This document shows positions 34,262 through 44,510 of a DNA stretch of 64,000 nt, piece by piece. This DNA is from Favolaschia claudopus (lineage: Eukaryota; Basidiomycota; Agaricomycetes; Agaricales; Mycenaceae), in contig JAWWNJ010000141.1 in the NCBI GenBank assembly GCA_037176885.1, positions 62,001-126,000 on the forward strand, written 5' to 3'. A program made the translations under genes and the position numbers. Within the stretch, counting starts at the first letter, position 1; each line of letters opens with the position of its first letter. The notes below the pieces were generated by a model. It searched no databases, was not told the origin of the DNA, and saw only the letters and a program-made list of their open reading frames with translations.

Positions 34262-34990
34262 TACCCTGTTAATATATTTTTAGCCTAATCTGCATTGAAG
34301 TTGGAGTTATTTCGACAAGAAACCCGAAATTGATCAATCGATAGAGAATCCAAAACAACCCATTTTTCATTAGGACACTTTGGGACGAGTTTTTGAAGAC
34401 TTTCGACGCGTTTTTTCTAAGTCCCCCCCGGCGGGGCGAAAATCCATCTGCCAAACCGGCGCCATGCGGGTCCAGTCCGTACACGAGGTCACCCTCATCA
34501 CTGTTCTCATCATTGTTTGTCGTGATGTTTTCCCTCCTTCCTAAATAGTCCCTCCCTCTCGGATTGTGACCGAAGTGTACGTCGACTGGCCTGCGAGTCT
34601 AGCGTATTCTATTTTTCTCGTTTGCCACTGGAGTCTGCGTGGCTTACTTACTATTAGCCACTTTGTACCACACATACACTACTAAGCATGCCAGATGACT
34701 ATTTTCTGGAGATCTCAAGACTCATTCTGTGTGCATAACCCTGCTAGGAGCGCGACAACGTTGGAGAAGCTGGATGTCAAGTGGATGTCGACCAAAATCA
34801 AAGTCGGAATTTTGACAATAAAATACCAGCGTCTTGAGGCCCGGATTAAGGCGACCTCATACATACAAGAATAGTCGATATTGGGCAAGAAACGAGCAAG
34901 AACGAGGCGATACAAGAAGACGTATTTTTCGTGCTTTCTTTACATGTGATGCGACGTGGTGTCATTACATCTGCAAACTGCTATAAAGAG
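34262..34990. repeat. Right long inverted repeat of the helicase/DUF6589 unit
   Basis: Inverse, diverged copy of 25520-26290. Best blocks: 34905-34985 (contains CATCTGCAAACTGCT and GATGCGACGTGGTGTCATTA), 34775-34860 (GGATGTCGACCAAAAT, GGCCCGGATTAAGGCGA), and 34320-34475 (CGGGGCGAAAATCCATCTGCC). Confidence 0.7.
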
Positions 34991-36163
34991 TTCGAACGAC
35001 GGAAGACATGATTCGAAGGCAGACGTGAATCACAGGAGGTGGTAGCACCGAAGAGGATGACCTGAATATGAGAGTTGTGCGGTAGTTGTGGTGGTGGTTG
35101 GGGAGGAAGAGGCGTGGGTTTTTTTTCCAATGTACTGGGTCCCGTGATAAAAAACGCGAAAAAGAAAGAAAGAAGAGGGAGAAAAAGAGAGAACTCATGA
35201 CGCTTGGCCACAGTGTTCTGGGTTGATACAAGTGTATAGCGTTGAGTGCTTGCAGGTCAATTGCTAGGCTAATCTGTCCTCAGATTATTCAGACTTGGTA
35301 TCAGCGAACAAATTATAATTTTCTCTTCATTGAAACAAGGCAAATATATGGTAGACACAGATAAGAAGTAGAGATACAAAGCGCTATGCGCGGAGGTTCG
35401 TATCCGAGTTCGAGAATGCATCAAAACCACTGGCAACGCCCCCGTTCGTGCTCGTAGTGTTGGCGGCAAAGGCAAGTGCGGGAGCTGTGCAGTAGGCCAT
35501 CTATGTGAAGCCAGACATGCAAACAAAAAGTCGAGCCATTGGAGTCCAGTCGTATGTACACCCACTCTGAAATTGAAAGTCTGGCGAGTATTGTGACAAC
35601 ATGAGCAATAGCATGTGTTGGTGGGGTCAGGGCACGCACCACGTGAAAACTACGACTCTGCTATGAATTCTCCCGGTTAGCGTTAGGTTTCGCTATGGAT
35701 GCCGGACGAAGTATGGGAGCGGGGGTAACATCGGCTCGATGGCTTGGGCGTAAGTTTGATTCGACGAAGACGAGGGTGAATGATCGAGGAGAGTTGCGTT
35801 GGAGTCGGATTCGGGGCAATAGAATAGAGCAGCGTGCTAGAGAGAAGGGTTAGTGGAAGTCTGAGGGGAAGATGGGTAGTCAGCGCACCTGTTACCGTGC
35901 TCTCGTTGCAATACATTGCCATGCGAATCACTCAGCGAGCGATTGCACGAATGGCGACGCCGGGGACAGGCGAGGAGCTATGTATGTGCTTGGAGGTCAT
36001 TGAGGTGGGGAGCCTGTTGGTCAGTCGAGTCATTTTGCAGTCACTTTGAAAGAGCGAGGGAGCCTAAAAAGAGCGGCGGTGACGGTGACGGCCACAGAAA
36101 CAATGACAGACGGCGACGGTGGCGACGGCATCGAGGAGAGAGCTGGCGGCATGGTGGTGCGGG
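34991..36163. other. Gene-free
   Basis: No supported coding frame. Purine-rich runs (AAGAAAGAAAGAAGAGGGAG) at 35160-35190 and simple CGACGGTGGCGACGG at 36110-36130. Nothing assignable. Confidence 0.35.
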
Positions 36164-36778
36164 GCACCCTGCCCGGATTCGGATAAGAAATCGACCCATC
36201 GACGACGCCTCCCCTGCCCCACAATTCGGATAAATCAGGAAAATCCGTTTGGGACATCTTATCCGGAACACAAATCATTTCTTATCCGAATTGGCACCAG
36301 GCCTCGCAGGAGGTCGACGTTTTATCTTGGTTTTATACGAACCCTTGACCAGGCATCAGAAAATCACCTAAAATCAAGTGAAAATCGAAATTTTGCTCCT
36401 ATCCGTATTTGCGTGTCGTCTACCTTACGGCTGGGACGGCCTTGCAGATGCTCCTTCAGTTCTCGGTGACGGCGAAAATGCTTCCTTTAACTCGGGTATC
36501 AGCTTCACCAGGCATTGGCCATGCCAAAACGTTGCGTCTCATATATATTCCCGAAACTGCCTGAAAAAGTCTTCACTGATTTACCATGATTTGGTTGACA
36601 ACTGACCCGAATTTCATCAATGGCCAGCCGCAGACCCTCATCCAAGCCGTCTGAATTGGCAGCCCAAGTTATCCGAACCTCGGCCAGGCTTGTCGGCAAC
36701 CACCCATGCTTTATCCGAATTTTTGACCAGGCTTGGCCGCCAAAAAGTTGATTCTTCATCCGAATTCGGGCAGGGTGC
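36164..36778. mobile_element. Non-autonomous DNA element with subterminal ATCCGAATT repeats (615 bp)
   Basis: GCACCCTGCCCGGATTCGGA at the left is the inverted counterpart of the right end at 36758-36778 with one difference. Inside, TTATCCGAATT or its complement recurs about nine times (for example near 36181, 36226, 36256, 36282, 36714 and 36756), a pattern often seen where a transposase binds subterminal sites. No coding capacity; target duplication not resolved. Confidence 0.7.
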
Positions 36779-37250
36779 GGGCGAATTTTGGGCATGTTTT
36801 ATCCGAATTGAAAATTTCGCGGGCAGGCATCATAGGTGGTTGTCGGGGGTCCTCCTTGAGACTTCCGAGACCCTGAAATTAAAGCCTTATTTAAGCGAAC
36901 ACTCAGGCTGACTGAGAAGCAGCAAATCATGAGAAAAGAAGAGAAGCAGAGACGTACATTACGATGAGCTAAAGCTACGCTCAATAAAGTCATCACTGTA
37001 AAGTACCCTTGAACAACACGGTGGCGCCATATTCAGTCAGAAAGCTCACTGAGAGGACTCTCTTTGCCCTTCTGAATCGGATGAATTAATGATGAATTAT
37101 AGCTTTGAGTACTCTGGGCCGCCCCGAAATTTGTCGGGGCCACAGCCCTGCATTCCATACTCAATGCCGTGATGCTAGACTTACGTATTGTTAATGCATC
37201 GACGGGGAGGATCTGAATAAATGCATTATTAGGCTTGGTCGGTCTTGGGC
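36779..37250. other. Upstream region of the MRG gene, no gene seen
   Basis: Contains another ATCCGAATT word at 36802. No chromodomain-coding exon was found here, although EAF3/MRG15 proteins usually start with one. Confidence 0.4.
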
Positions 37251-38451
37251 ATGTCTACTATGTCTCCCTCATTCACCCCAGAAGAACATGTCTTGCGTCT
37301 GTTGAATGTCGGCCAAAACACTACGTCAGTCTCAGATGGTCCACAATCGTCTTCTTCAATCGAGTGGGCTCCCGCTCCTCGACCACGGAAGAACCGTAGC
37401 AACAGCCGCCGAACACGAAAGCATACTCCAGCACCTGTCCGGGTTGAGAACTGTGGCAGACTAGCTTGGGAGCTGGGCATGGCGGCGAGAGATATTAAAC
37501 CGTTCAGCGTACGTAGACTGCTTCATCCAGGGGCGCAGTGCTAAATATCTGGTAGAGCCGATGAAGCTGAAGTTTCCAAAGCAATTGATTTCAAAGCTCA
37601 AGAGTGATGAGGCTACATTGATGGAGGATATGAAGGTACCGTCTCCAAATCTCTTTCTGGATTGACTTACTCTTCAAGACCCTGTCTCTTCCTCGGCGGC
37701 CTACAATTGAAAATATTCTGGCCAGTTTCAGGCTTTACATGAACGCCAATCCTGAAATCGAGTCAGTTTGCTCCCTGCTTTGGCATTAGCGTGATTTACT
37801 ATCTCCTAGCCCTACCTTGACGCCTGTGGTCGTCGATGGAGTGCTGGTCTACTTTAATCGCTACCTGTGGCCCATCCTTCTATATTCCTGCGAAAGGGAG
37901 CAGTATATCCGTGTCCGGCAAGAATACGTCATAGGGCGCGATGTGGCTGAAGAACAAAAGATGAGCCAGGTATACGGTGCTGAACATCTGCTTAGATTGA
38001 TCAGTCAGTTATTAGCGAGTTTGCGATGCAGCCATTGGATGGCTAATGGCTACACAAAAGTCACAATTCTGGCGCATTGCCCAAGGCTAGCCCCGGTCTC
38101 AGCATCCAAACTTCATTCTAGGCAGCTCTTGTGTAACTCGACATCATTGTTTGGGCCATCAAAGTTTCCCGATCGGGAAATCGTTAGCCATTCAATGGCT
38201 CCAATGGCTCATCGCAAACCCTCTATTGTACATGCAGACAGCGCTCCCGCTCATTGCGTGTCACTCCACAGGTCATCTTCCGCGCCTAGTATCGTATTCA
38301 ACGCTTGACAGTGAGTCAACAAATATCATCGAAGATTATGCGAACCGTCTGCTTTCGTGAGGAACAAACCTTGCTTCTACACTGAAACTTACTGTACTAT
38401 TGTAGTTGGATGCTTCAAGAGCATGATTCCTTGTTCCAGGCTTTGTATTAA
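37251..38451 (+). CDS. MRG-domain protein (EAF3/MRG15-like)
   Basis: MRG proteins are subunits of nuclear histone acetyltransferase and deacetylase complexes, docking partners through the MRG fold. Exons downstream of about 37534 are clear: to 37635, 37679-37761, 37810-38003, 38272-38356 and 38406-38451. Introns are 43, 48, 268 and 49 nt and all phases agree. The product reads AKYLVEPMKLKFPKQL, LPRRPTIENILASF, PVVVDGVLVYFNRYLW, EMSQ-like QKMSQVYGAEHLLRLI, HLPRLVSYSTLDSES and ends in WMLQEHDSLFQALY. That is a whole MRG domain with no lesion. The first exon (37251 to about 37500) is Ser/Arg-rich, and its junction to the MRG part is unresolved. No chromodomain is visible. The 268-nt intron contains an inverted-repeat insertion. 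It may be a functional short paralogue or a 5'-truncated gene. Confidence 0.75.
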
Positions 38452-38668
38452 TGGAAGTCGTGCTCTTGATGCTGTGATTAAGCTATTAGTATTTGCGGGG
38501 ATTCGGTATAATTCATTGAGGGGGAAGAGCGTGCAACAACCTTTGTTCGGATCCCGTAACTAAAACGCAAGAGGACAAACGTATAACGGGGTCTTCTTTT
38601 TGTTCTTTTCCTTTCTTTTCCTTTTTCTTTTTGCATTCTCGCGTACGGTTCCGCCGTAATGATATGTA

Positions 38669-39031
38669 CAGCCGTTTTGGAAACAATATACGGGTTTTGA
38701 TCAACTGGTGCTCACTCGCGTTTTGCTTCCCATCACCAGCTCCACTTCAGCCGAATTTGAGTTTTGCTTCCGCCACCCAAAGAACACCAGGAAAAACAGG
38801 GGGTTAACAGTATTGAGGATTAAGACTCAACTGCTGCTTGCCCAGAGCTCGACAGGGCCATGACTTGCGGGCAAGGACCAAAACAAGGGACCAGCGGCAC
38901 TTGATGTGGTATGGCAACGCCCCAAAAGTTGGTGCCCCCAGCTTTGCCGATGACAGAATCGTCAACAAACGTAAGCACAAATGAACGAGCACCACTCAAT
39001 CAAAACCCGTATATTGTTTCCAAAACGGCTG
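38669..39031. mobile_element. TA-flanked MITE, same family as 6160-6527 (363 bp)
   Basis: Ends CAGCCGTTTTGGAAACAATA and the inverted copy, TA at 38667-38668 and 39032-39033. It shares terminal sequence and length with the MITE inside the transposase gene at 6160-6527. It lies about 220 bp beyond the MRG stop codon, after a CTTTTCCTTTC-rich run. Confidence 0.85.
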
Positions 39032-39071
39032 TATTCATCCCTTACTCGAGTCCACTCGCTGAGGGGGAGTG

Positions 39072-39167
39072 GTTAGCGGTACTTATTTACCACTGTTTAC
39101 TTTCCAGCATACTGTACTTGTTAGCGGTAATTATTTACCACTCTTTACTTTACAGCATACTGTGCTC
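39072..39167. repeat. Tandem duplication, 48-bp unit, two copies
   Basis: Units at 39072-39119 and 39120-39167 both read GTTAGCGGTA, then TTATTTACCACT, TTTACTTT and CAGCATACTGT, with about five differences. Non-coding. Confidence 0.8.
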
Positions 39168-39917
39168 TCGTAAGCGATTACGTAGTCTTTTATGCGTTTG
39201 TAACCGAGACCACGACGTTCTCTACACAACGCAGTTTCTTTCGACTTCTCGTCTTGACCACTCGATACGGGCGATACCGAACAGCAAATTACGCTGACAT
39301 AGAACTGGATCAGCTGGATGTTTGCAAGCCTACAGTGCAACTGGTGACTTCTTGAATGCCGGTGACAGGCAAGGGGATACCGATCCGCGAAATCCGTACC
39401 GGGGGTCGAAGTTTTTTTTTCAGCGACTTCGGCAGACCCCTCCCTCCCTTCTGTTGCCGTAATATCGCCATATAGGGTAATTTCACGTGATCCTTCCAAG
39501 CTTTAAAGCATCGCCGACGCCATAATTTGGCCGCTTTGATGGCAAATTGGTATTATATAGATGCTTCAAGTGTTTTTGAACAGTTCGGAGGCTTGTGGCA
39601 CTGAAAATAAAACTCAGCAATCCGCCCGTGACTGACCCTCCGTGGGGAAATTGCCATATCGGTGATGGCTGTGCGATACCGAATTCCCAAATCAAGTAAT
39701 AATCTTTTGCCTTCTAGCTCAACGTTCCCAATGCCCCTAACCTTGGGGAAGGTGTATTCCTGCTCCGATTGAATCCTAGTTTCAGATTTTGAGTACATTC
39801 AAAATTTCTAGATTCGAAAGCCCCTTGGTGACAGGTAACACCGGCCCTCAGAAAACTTTCTCATTTACATTTTACAATGTGATTGGAGAGACTTGGGAAC
39901 AGTGGAAAACAACTCTA
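39168..39917. other. Gene-free
   Basis: No supported coding frame. The sequence is ordinary in composition up to the TA target of the next element. Confidence 0.35.
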
Positions 39918-40800
39918 CTCATCGTTCCCAAAAGTGACCGGAAATGCCGGAATTTCGACACGATCACATGATTTCCCCACGGTTTTTGGACCCGGTGAAA
40001 CATTTTGGACAATCAATAGGTGATCCCCAAGTTTCCCGCATATGCATAGTATATAGCTCACTCCAGAGCCATTTCAATTCACGTTGTGCTTGTTTGTACA
40101 CAGTGAACATCAAAGTGTTTCTGAAAGATTGGCTCCAGATCGGAGAACTGCTCATGGGCAGCCAATTAGAGTGCGAGTAATGTATGTAAGGACTCTATGG
40201 CTACATACCAAGCACTTTGTATCCCCACTGTGGGTGAAATATTCCAATAGAAATGACAGAAACAAAATTTTGCACTTTATCGCTAAAATTCAGTTGGGCA
40301 GTTAGAATGGTGGGGTCTTGAGGGTGGTTAACCCTGCAAAAAACTTCTTCACTAGCTAAACATATCATGGTTCATATACGGAATGCAAAATGACCCCCAT
40401 TCTAGACCTGATACAACAGAAAGGATACCACACACAAATTGAAAAGTTGAAGATGGCTCGATCAAAATAAACAGCCCAAATTTTGTGTGTTTACGAGGAG
40501 TTTCCAACATTGTGCCTTTGTATATTAATGAGGGGCATCTGACTAACAATATCCATGCATAAGAATTGCAGTCCTTGTCTTATAAGCAGCCACATTGCAC
40601 AAGTTTTGTTGATTACCATCAAAATTTGACTGATCGGTTTGTCTTCAATTTACAGTGCGTCCAGAAAGATTTTGGACCAAACTCTTGGTCAATATGTGGG
40701 CAAAACATGCCAAAGTGCATGAACATTCACTTCAATGATAAAAATACAACAAAATTTCCACAGAATAATTGAATTTCCGGTCACTTTTGGGAACGATGAG
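39918..40800. mobile_element. TA-flanked non-autonomous element (883 bp)
   Basis: CTCATCGTTCCCAAAAGTGA at the left and the inverted copy at the right, similarity about 30 bp through CCGGAAAT; TA at 39916-39917 and 40801-40802. The TIR resembles that of 54736-55250 (CTCGGCATTACCAAAAGTAA), so the two may be related families. No transposase. Confidence 0.82.
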
Positions 40801-40947
40801 TAGTATGCTCTGAGCATCCTCTGATTCAATAGCTAAGCAATCAGCCAAGGTTTGGTTTTTAGAGGGTCCGAAAAAGTGAAACATGCGTGGGAAAGTCGTT
40901 CGGCAGCCACCGGCATCATTCAGACACGCAAGAAAACGCCTCGGATG

Positions 40948-41301
40948 CAGTGTTGCGATTGACCCGGGTCTTGACCTTGGGTCAAGAGTCAACGGTCAAC
41001 CAGGCTCTAGTTGACCTGATCTTGACCCCGGGTCAGCGGGGGTCAGATCAATTTGTTGATGTTTGGCTCTCCTCCATAAGCGGACATCGCATCAGTTCTC
41101 ATGGTGGATTGAGCTCGATTTTGTGCTGGCGGTGGACCGTGCAGGAAAAGACCTCGGAAACAGGCCACAGAAGTGCATATTGAACATTGTAAAGAGCCTC
41201 CTGCCTCGAGCCATTACTAAATACATAATTAAATACCGGCCCCAAAGGTCAAGAAGGTCAACCTCTCTTGACCTGGCCTTGACCTGACCTCCGCAACACT
41301 G
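40948..41301. mobile_element. hAT-type MITE with exact 8-bp duplication (354 bp)
   Basis: Termini CAGTGTTGCG and CGCAACACTG are perfect inverted repeats, flanked by CTCGGATG at 40940-40947 and 41302-41309. Both the 8-bp duplication and the CAGTGTTGC terminus fit hAT elements. Near each end TTGACC/GGTCAA words are repeated many times, likely subterminal binding sites. Confidence 0.9.
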
Positions 41302-41345
41302 CTCGGATGTATCTATGAGTTGTCTATAAGTGTGTTTTGAGAATA

Positions 41346-42511
41346 TGGTGGCGGCCAAGACTTTATGACAAGCCGGAATTTTGGTCAAAATTGGCCAGGA
41401 TTTGAGATTTAGCAGGAAATAGGGTATGGTTTATAGGCAAAATTTTCATTTCAGACGAATCGGAGGTACTCCTAACTTAGGGTTAGGAAAACGCGAAATT
41501 TTGACCGCAAAAAACAAAAATTTGTGTGTACTAAACTCGGGACTTTCTGGTACCTATTTGAGCCTTTGCCTTCCATTCAGCCTCTGCAACCTCGACCTCC
41601 TTCTTCTGCACCCCTCGATGGGAACGATACCTCTTGACCGCAAACTCGGCAACTGGCCCTGTTGCTCCGTGGCGGTAAAACACTGGCATACCGATCGGCG
41701 CGGCGGAAGAATCGTCGAATGGTCGGAAGCGGACAAGCGTGGAGAGCTTCGTCAACGAGCTGCTGGGCCCTCTTCCACTGACCGTTGGATCGTTCACGGA
41801 AGTATCGCTTGATCCAAGCCAAAAATATTCAATCGGGTTCATCTCGGGATGGAATTTGGGGAGGAAGTGGCAGAACATGCCAGGCGCAGCTTCACGCCGT
41901 AGGGCCCCCGCTTTTTCCCTAGACCAAATTAAATCACTAATTGGATTGTCAATAATGAAACGCACCTGTCTGATTATCTGCCGCCATAGACCGTCCCAAT
42001 CTATTCTCAGCACTCCGAATCTCAGCAATCCGACGCTTCTCCTCGGCTGCTTCCCTCCGCGCTGTCCACCGCTCCTCAAATGTCATTGGGGTCGGTAACT
42101 TCTCCCACTCGATGTCGGAATCGTCGCCATCTTCTTCACTTTCCAATCCAGAGTCTTCGTCTTCCCATGCCATGGGATCTTCATCCGATGTTGGATCGGG
42201 GGTTTAGTGCACAACCAGAACATTCCATTCTTTCTTATGCAGCCTGGGCATGGAGGGCGTTGATGGTGAGGACGAGGGCGCGATTGATGGCGTTTCACAG
42301 CCACCGGAACGATTGATCCGCTATCAAAAACGCGAAATTGCTGGACGAAACATTGAAAATCAAGTTTTCAAACTTTTGCTCCAGTAGATCTATAGAATAC
42401 CCTCTAAAGGTGCTATTTAAACAGTCTCAGGATGCCTCAACCAAAACTGGATCGACAGTATGGATTGCCAAATTGGGACTCAAAGTTGTCACGAAGTTGT
42501 GACCGCCACCA
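41346..42511. mobile_element. Mariner-type element with transposase relic (1166 bp)
   Basis: Inverted termini TGGTGGCGGCCAAGACTTTA and the complement of TGGTGGCGGTCACAACTTCG, TA at 41344-41345 and 42512-42513. It contains a decayed DDE transposase on the minus strand. The 553-bp element at 18545-19097 shares its subterminal blocks. Confidence 0.82.
41531..42173 (-). pseudogene. Mariner-type transposase relic, internally deleted
   Basis: The upstream frame (42173-41950) has an acidic start (EDEDSGLESEEDGDDSD) and a Glu/Arg-rich helix. The downstream frames hold the C-terminal catalytic part: FLPKFHPEMNPIEYFW carries the catalytic Glu, followed after a frame change by KRYFRERSNGQWKRAQQ and TIRRFFRRADRYAS, and after another by GATGPVAEFAVKRYRSHRG. 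The region with the first two catalytic Asp residues is missing. At least two frameshifts are present. It could not have mobilised itself, but it identifies which autonomous family drove the related short elements. Confidence 0.75.
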
Positions 42512-42549
42512 TACCTAAGCCCTAGATATGATATTTACATCCATTATAA

Positions 42550-42793
42550 TGTTGTGGGGGACCACACCATACGCATGCGCGGAGTACACACCTGGGCGTC
42601 CGTAAGCGGCTTGTGCTTCGATCCCCACCCACACCTTCTTTTTCCACCTGATCATCTCCCTCAAACTCGGTTTCATCCACGAAGTCCGGGTCCTCGGTTT
42701 GGGCACTGGCTTCAGCTGCCTTTGAGCGTGCTGTCTGGGCTAATTTTCTTCGTCTGGGCCGCTTGCAGCGTTGTTTCGTGGGGGCAGGCATGA
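42550..42793 (-). pseudogene. Basic/acidic N-terminal fragment, possibly of a transposase
   Basis: A frame starting MPAPTKQRCKRPRRRKLAQ, followed by an acidic stretch (DPDFVDETEFEGDD), then loss of protein character. It lies just outside the mariner-type element and just before the copia piece. The composition resembles the N-termini of fungal mariner transposases, but the family is not established. Confidence 0.3.
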
Positions 42794-42984
42794 GAAGACA
42801 AGAGCAAGATGACAGATCCGAAGGGAACGGGTGCAATTTCTCGGCCAGCTGGGCCCGAGAAAGTGAAACACCGTGGGAATATTTGGTCTGAAGGCGTAAA
42901 TCGTTGTATTTTGAGGCGCTGAGTTCGCCGAAAATGGTCAAAAAAATCACAATTTTTTTCCCGGCCGTACCGGCCGGTGTAAGA

Positions 42985-44351
42985 CAAGTGCCTAGTTGCA
43001 CTGTACCTCAATGGTAAACTGGAGGAAGAAATCTACATGATGCCTCCAGATGGTGTTGAAATTCCAGAAGTCACTGCTGGCGACTCAAGCGTTCATTGTA
43101 TGGTCTTCAACAAGCTGGGAGAACTTGGAACACGACTTTTGACACAGAGATTCTAAAACTCGGATTTCATCGCTTGAATTCAGAGACCTGCCTTTATGTT
43201 TATAAGAAGGCAAACAGACTTGTTTTGTTGTGGTCTATGTTGATGATCTTCTTGTTGCTGCAACTTCTAAAGAATTCTCTTCCAAAGTCAAAAGAATGCT
43301 TTCATCTACTTTTAAGATGCGAGACCTACTCTAGGTCCAGCCAAATACCTCCTTGGGATCGAGATCGTTCGAAACCGTAAGAAGCGCACCATTGCACTGA
43401 ACCAGCGTCAGTATATTGACAAAGTCCTTTCTCGCTATGGCATGACAGACTGCAAACCTGTATTCACGCCTATTTGTTGTTGTTGAGATCAATTAACGTG
43501 CTCGAGCCGCTGCAAGCGGCTATAGTACACGACATGCCGACATCGACTACATGATTAATCGTTTCACGCCTATATCTACTGAAACCCCGCTCACAGAGAA
43601 TGACCCTGATGACGACAGTATCATTACCCATATGGCTATTGTCGAAGGTGGATCTATTGTTCCATATCAAAGTGTAATCGGGTCTGCTATGTATGCCATG
43701 CTAGGTACTCGACCAGATCTTGCATACAGTGTAGGAGTGCTTGGTCGATTTAGTGCAAAGCCAAAGAGAATTCATTGGGCAGCAGCAAAACGACTTCTTC
43801 AAGGCACCCGTCATTGGGAACTTGTATACAACGGGGCTGACATCAGCATGGACATGCAATTTCTGGGATACAGTGATGCCAATTGGAATGGAGACAGAGA
43901 TACATCTCGTTCTACTTCTGGTTATGTGTTCATTGTCAACTCTGGAGCAATCGGATGGTCTAGCCGTCGGCAATCCATGGTCGCTCTATCTTCTACTGAG
44001 AGTGAATACATTGGACTTGCAAATGCAGGACAACATCTAGCATGGTTAAGATTCTTTTTTGACGAACTAGGTCAACATCAGAGAAATCCCACTGAGTTGA
44101 GATGTGATAATCGAGCTGCCATTATTCTGTCCCAGGATCCACAATACGGCGCTAGGACTCAGCATATACAAAGAAAATATCATTTTTTCCGTGATGACTT
44201 GGTTCGCACCGGAGAATGTATTGTCTTGTGGTATCCTACAGATGAAATGGTGGCCGATATTCTCACAAAACCTTTATCTCATGACAAGCACTCCAAATTC
44301 TGTCTATCTATGGGACTACGGCCTGGGTCGAGTGGGGGTGTCAGAATATGA
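42985..44351 (+). pseudogene. pol: Ty1/copia pol: reverse transcriptase and RNase H
   Basis: Starts inside the reverse transcriptase (YLNGKLEEEIYMMPPDG, then RLKRSLYG-LQQAGRTWN) and continues through the YVDD catalytic box (about 43230-43245), KYLLGIEIVR and NQRQYIDKVLSRYG. A long open frame (43551-44351) then gives RNase H with GYSDANWNGDRDTSRSTSG and ALSSTESEYIGL, ending in ILTKPLSHDKH. Frameshifts lie before the YVDD box and near 43290, and an 89-bp insertion interrupts the frame at 43474. Gag, protease and integrase are missing, cut off near 42985. It reads toward a 3' terminal repeat beginning at 44339. Confidence 0.9.
43474..43573. other. 89-bp insertion with 11-bp duplication inside copia pol
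   Basis: TTCACGCCTAT occurs at 43463-43473 and again at 43563-43573, exactly 100 bp apart, and the sequence between does not belong to the polymerase frame. It contains GAGCCGCTGCAAGCGGCT, a small hairpin. Removing one copy of the duplication and the insert rejoins the frame. Confidence 0.7.
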
Positions 44352-44510
44352 ATTATTCCGGGTAGCCGCCCCGCCGCTCCGGCCCTTGATAGATATCTGA
44401 TACTGATCATACAGCCTTGTTCTTACATAAACCGCGCTCGTCTGTCCACCACCCTCAGTCTTTGGGAGACTGAGGGTGAGTTCTCTATCTACTAGCAGTT
44501 ACCCGTGCTA
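44339..44510 (+). repeat. Probable copia 3' long terminal repeat, end uncertain
   Basis: A purine tract GTCGAGTGGGGG immediately precedes TGTCAGAATATG, the usual start of a copia terminal repeat. Inside, CCCTCAGTCTTTGGGAGACTGAGGG is a perfect hairpin near 44453-44476. The right limit and any second copy were not found. Confidence 0.6.

Larger units (their letters stand above)
25520..34990. mobile_element. About 9.5-kb inverted-repeat unit with helicase and DUF6589 genes
   Basis: Diverged inverted repeats of roughly 0.75 kb (25520-26290 and 34262-34990) bracket two divergent genes: a RecQ-like helicase read leftwards and a DUF6589 gene read rightwards. The best-matching terminal stretch is AGCAGTTTGCAGATGTAATG at the left and its complement at the right. 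Internal blocks also match (CCGCATGACGCC and GGCAGATGGATTTTCGCCCC near 26117-26152 and, inverted, near 34433-34468). The genes lie back to back with less than about 60 bp between their starts. A clean target duplication was not identified. The structure is what one expects of a large DNA transposon, but neither gene is a classical transposase. Confidence 0.6.

Noticed and set aside
41040..41300. Repeated TTGACC words as transcription-factor operators
   Set aside because: They lie inside the hAT MITE near both ends and are better explained as subterminal repeats of that element.
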